Source: Selenomonas sp. (GTDB taxonomy: Bacteria > Bacillota > Negativicutes > Selenomonadales > Selenomonadaceae). From it: DNA of 15,685 nucleotides. The translations under genes were made by a program, and so were the position numbers. Position 1 is the stretch's first letter. Every line of letters starts with the position of its first letter. The notes beneath the pieces were generated by a model. The model was not told the origin of the DNA. It saw only the letters and a list, made by a program, of their open reading frames with translations, and made no database searches. The DNA is taken from contig JABZYJ010000031.1 in assembly GCA_015265235.1 (NCBI GenBank), positions 1-15,685 on the forward strand, given 5' to 3'. Positions 13,931 through 15,685 of the stretch are shown one piece after another.

Positions 13931-15200
13931 TCGTGAAAAATCCTTCGACGATGTCTGTATGTGTACGGATACCTGTGCACTGGCAGGAGCAGCGGCATTT
14001 TTTGCAGGGATCAAGGATGCGGTGATCGTCGTCAACGGTCCTCTCTGGTGCCATTTCTTTGCCATGCGCCACATTGAGCACAGTCAGGCGACGATCTCCC
14101 ATCGTATGCTCTGTACGCAGCTTGACAATGATGCGATTGTCTTTGGTGCGGAGGAGTATCTGCGCGAGGCCCTTGCTCCCTATGTGGAGCAGCCGCCCGC
14201 ACTGCTTGCGATTATCAGCAGCTGTGCGGCAGGGCTCATCGGCGACGATGTTGAGGCGATTGCACGCGGAGCGGGGATCACCTGTCCAATCGTCGCACTC
14301 GATACGAGCGGCCTTACCGGCAGCTTTGCCGACGGCTGGGACAAGGCAGCGTGCACCGCACTGCCGCTGCTTCTGGCAGGGCGACAGGAGACACAGGCGC
14401 ATACGGTCAATTTGATCGGCATGACGAGTACCTACTGCAATGGCAGCAACGATGTATGCGAACTCGTGCGCTTGCTTGAGATGGCGGGTTATCATGTGAA
14501 TGCCGTCCTCGGCAGCAATCTGTCTGCTGCGGGAATGGGCACACTGGCGCGTGCGGCACTGAATATTGTCGTGCATGATGAGCTCGGACTGGGAAGTGCC
14601 CGCCTGCTCGATGAACTCTGCGGTACACCCTATCTCGCAATGCTGCCGCCGTATGGGCGTGCAGGGACGCAGCTCTGGCTGCAGGAGATCGCCCGTGTGC
14701 TGCCGCCCCTGCGCGGGGATGCGGCAGAGGCTGAGATTGCGCGCGTAATGCGCGAGGATTTTCTGCGCATCAACGAGTGCAAGAGCCTCTGGGGGGAGCT
14801 CTGCTATGAAACGGTGTTGATCCGTGCTCCGCGCTCCGTTGCTTGGGGACTTGCGCAGGCACTTCGGACGGAGTGGGCAGATGTCTGCCATCTCGCGGTT
14901 GCAGCAGATGCGGCAGGGGCACGGGAGGCCCTGTCCATCGCGGATGAGATACTGGGCGAGACGGATGCCGTACGGATACGGGAACTCTTGGCGGAGCTGG
15001 AAAACGGGCTGCTGCTCGGGAGCAGCAACGAGTCTGCCCATATTGATCCGAGGGGGACGCAGTATCTCCCTGTGGCCTATCCCCTGCAGGATGCGCTGTA
15101 CTTGTCGGAGAGCCCGTTCATGGGACTGCGCGGCGCACGTCATATCGAGGAATTGCTGTGGAACGGAAATATTTTGCAGCGCAAGCAAATGATTCGATAA
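13923..15200 (+). CDS. Nitrogenase component-1-like protein (NifK/NifD-type), second subunit
   Basis: This is the second component-1-like protein, 425 aa from ATG 13923, with GGGAGG upstream and an 8-nt overlap with the previous gene. Family motifs are VVNGPLWCHFFAMRHIEHS (compare GPxxC and H-x-P-x-GC regions of NifD/K), NDAIVFGAEEYL and ISSCAAGLIGDD, and later GMTSTYCNGSNDVCEL. Cys18, Cys43 and Cys101 are spaced 25 and 58 residues apart, the same spacing as the P-cluster cysteines of Azotobacter NifK (70, 95, 153). Additional cysteines Cys12, Cys14 and Cys64 occur nearby. The partner fold is therefore likely an alpha/beta heterotetramer holding an interfacial Fe-S cluster. No nifB, nifE or nifN is in the window, so nitrogen fixation is not implied. 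About 78 nt follow before the next gene. Confidence 0.88.
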   Translation: MDDREKSFDDVCMCTDTCALAGAAAFFAGIKDAVIVVNGPLWCHFFAMRHIEHSQATISHRMLCTQLDNDAIVFGAEEYLREALAPYVEQPPALLAIISSCAAGLIGDDVEAIARGAGITCPIVALDTSGLTGSFADGWDKAACTALPLLLAGRQETQAHTVNLIGMTSTYCNGSNDVCELVRLLEMAGYHVNAVLGSNLSAAGMGTLARAALNIVVHDELGLGSARLLDELCGTPYLAMLPPYGRAGTQLWLQEIARVLPPLRGDAAEAEIARVMREDFLRINECKSLWGELCYETVLIRAPRSVAWGLAQALRTEWADVCHLAVAADAAGAREALSIADEILGETDAVRIRELLAELENGLLLGSSNESAHIDPRGTQYLPVAYPLQDALYLSESPFMGLRGARHIEELLWNGNILQRKQMIR

Positions 15201-15237
15201 AAATAACATAAAGAACAACCAAAACGATAGAAAATTA

Positions 15238-15246
15238 TGCTATAAT
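15238..15246 (+). promoter_or_regulatory. Extended -10 promoter upstream of lipoprotein 3, within a palindrome
   Basis: TGC (15238-15240) directly precedes a perfect -10 box TATAAT (15241-15246); no good -35 is present, which an extended -10 can compensate. The surrounding AATTAT-GCT-ATAATT (15233-15247) is a perfect inverted repeat with a 3-nt centre, so a repressor could cover the -10. The upstream 40 nt is strikingly AT-rich compared with the coding regions. It implies that lipoprotein 3 starts a separate transcript. Confidence 0.6.
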
Positions 15247-15278
15247 TCATGTTTGTGTCTGAAGGGAAGGAGACTATC

Positions 15279-15685
15279 TTGTCGAGAAAATACATGGCAG
15301 TCCTCCTCTGCGTGCTGAGTCTTCTGCTCGCGGCGTGCAGTCCGTCGGGAACCCGTTCGTCGGAGCCTGTCGCGTATCAGGTGACAGATATTGAGGGAAC
15401 GGTCACAGCGTTTTCCGCGCCGCCCAAACGCATCGTCACACTGTCGATGAGTACGGATGAGGTGATGCTGGGACTGGTCGAGCCGGAGCGCATGGCGGCG
15501 GTGAATGGACTCCTTGACGATCCTGTGAGCTCCAATGTGACAGAGCTCGTAAAAGCGATTCCACACCGTATTGGAAATCCAACGCTGGAGGAGATCATGG
15601 CACTGCAGCCCGATCTCGTCGTTGTTCCGGACTGGGGCGATCTCTCCATCGTGCCATCTCTGCGTGAGGCGGGACTGAAGGTGGT
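15279..15685 (+). CDS. BtuF/FepB-type substrate-binding lipoprotein (3), partial at window end
   Basis: This is the N-terminal 135 residues of a third binding lipoprotein, running off the right edge. The start is TTG 15279, supported by AAGGAG 6 nt upstream; the next in-frame ATG (15294) has no such site. The signal peptide SRKYMAVLLCVLSLLLAAC ends in a lipobox (LLAAC followed by S). The mature part opens YQVTDIEGTVTAFSAPPKRI and continues LSMSTDEVMLGLVEPERMAAV and LQPDLVVVPDW. It is clearly paralogous to lipoprotein 2 over its whole visible length (shared TDI-G, PPxRIVTLS, EPERMAAVN or PPERMAAVN, DP-SSNV/DP-NSNM). It has its own promoter, so it may open a unit encoding the permease and ATPase that the other two lack, but that lies beyond the window. 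Confidence 0.9.
   Translation, partial: MSRKYMAVLLCVLSLLLAACSPSGTRSSEPVAYQVTDIEGTVTAFSAPPKRIVTLSMSTDEVMLGLVEPERMAAVNGLLDDPVSSNVTELVKAIPHRIGNPTLEEIMALQPDLVVVPDWGDLSIVPSLREAGLKV

Noticed and set aside
11824..15200. A true nitrogenase (nifHDK)
   Set aside because: The component-1-like proteins are too short, cofactor-ligand motifs are not seen, and no nifB, nifE or nifN accompanies them; the neighbours are chelatase genes.
13779..15218. A 479-codon open frame on the minus strand across the second nitrogenase-like gene
   Set aside because: It has no family resemblance and is opposite a gene with well-conserved NifD/K motifs; it is another antisense shadow.
1..15685. CRISPR arrays, tRNA or rRNA genes, complete insertion sequences
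   Set aside because: I saw no regularly spaced repeats, no tRNA-like cloverleaf or rRNA segment, and no transposase with terminal repeats; only the short Rpn-like tail at the left edge hints at mobile DNA.

Overview
The window looks like a GC-rich chromosomal segment from an anaerobic member of the Negativicutes (Selenomonas/Centipeda-like). This is inferred from the gene content (periplasmic lipoproteins, an oxygen-sensitive nitrogenase-like enzyme, SPASM radical SAM), the gene style and the B12 riboswitch. No rRNA or marker gene is present to prove it. Every credible gene is on the + strand.

Layout. Positions 2-145 hold the tail of an Rpn/PD-(D/E)XK-type protein. 305-1429 encodes a lipoprotein-anchored MsrA-MsrB fusion. 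1430-1941 is a regulatory interval: a possible msrAB terminator, a strong extended -10 promoter (1481-1509), a cobalamin riboswitch (about 1538-1761) and an intrinsic terminator (1841-1872) that probably acts as its switch. After it comes a tightly packed run of nine genes: BtuF/FepB-type binding lipoprotein 1, SPASM radical SAM enzyme, binding lipoprotein 2, a 142-nt gap, chelatase AAA+ subunit (I type), chelatase AAA+/VWA subunit (D type), a CobN/BchH-type large chelatase subunit, a NifH-like iron protein, and two NifD/NifK-like proteins. Most of these genes overlap or lie within about 25 nt of each other. A promoter then precedes a third binding lipoprotein that runs off the window end.

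How the genes may work together. The set resembles the chlorophyll-pathway toolkit: a three-subunit ATP-dependent metal chelatase plus a three-subunit nitrogenase-like reductase. Here it sits in an apparently non-phototrophic anaerobe, behind a cobalamin riboswitch and among three periplasmic binding proteins of the corrinoid/heme/siderophore class. The simplest reading is import of a tetrapyrrole (corrinoid, heme or precursor), followed by metal insertion or removal and an ATP-driven ring reduction, possibly with a radical SAM modification. The substrate and product cannot be read from the sequence. The iron protein keeps both [4Fe-4S] cysteines. The two component-1-like proteins each keep three N-terminal cysteines at nearly the spacing of the nitrogenase P-cluster ligands, although no FeMo-cofactor ligand motif or nifB/E/N gene is seen. 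This chelatase plus nitrogenase-like locus is the candidate undescribed system.
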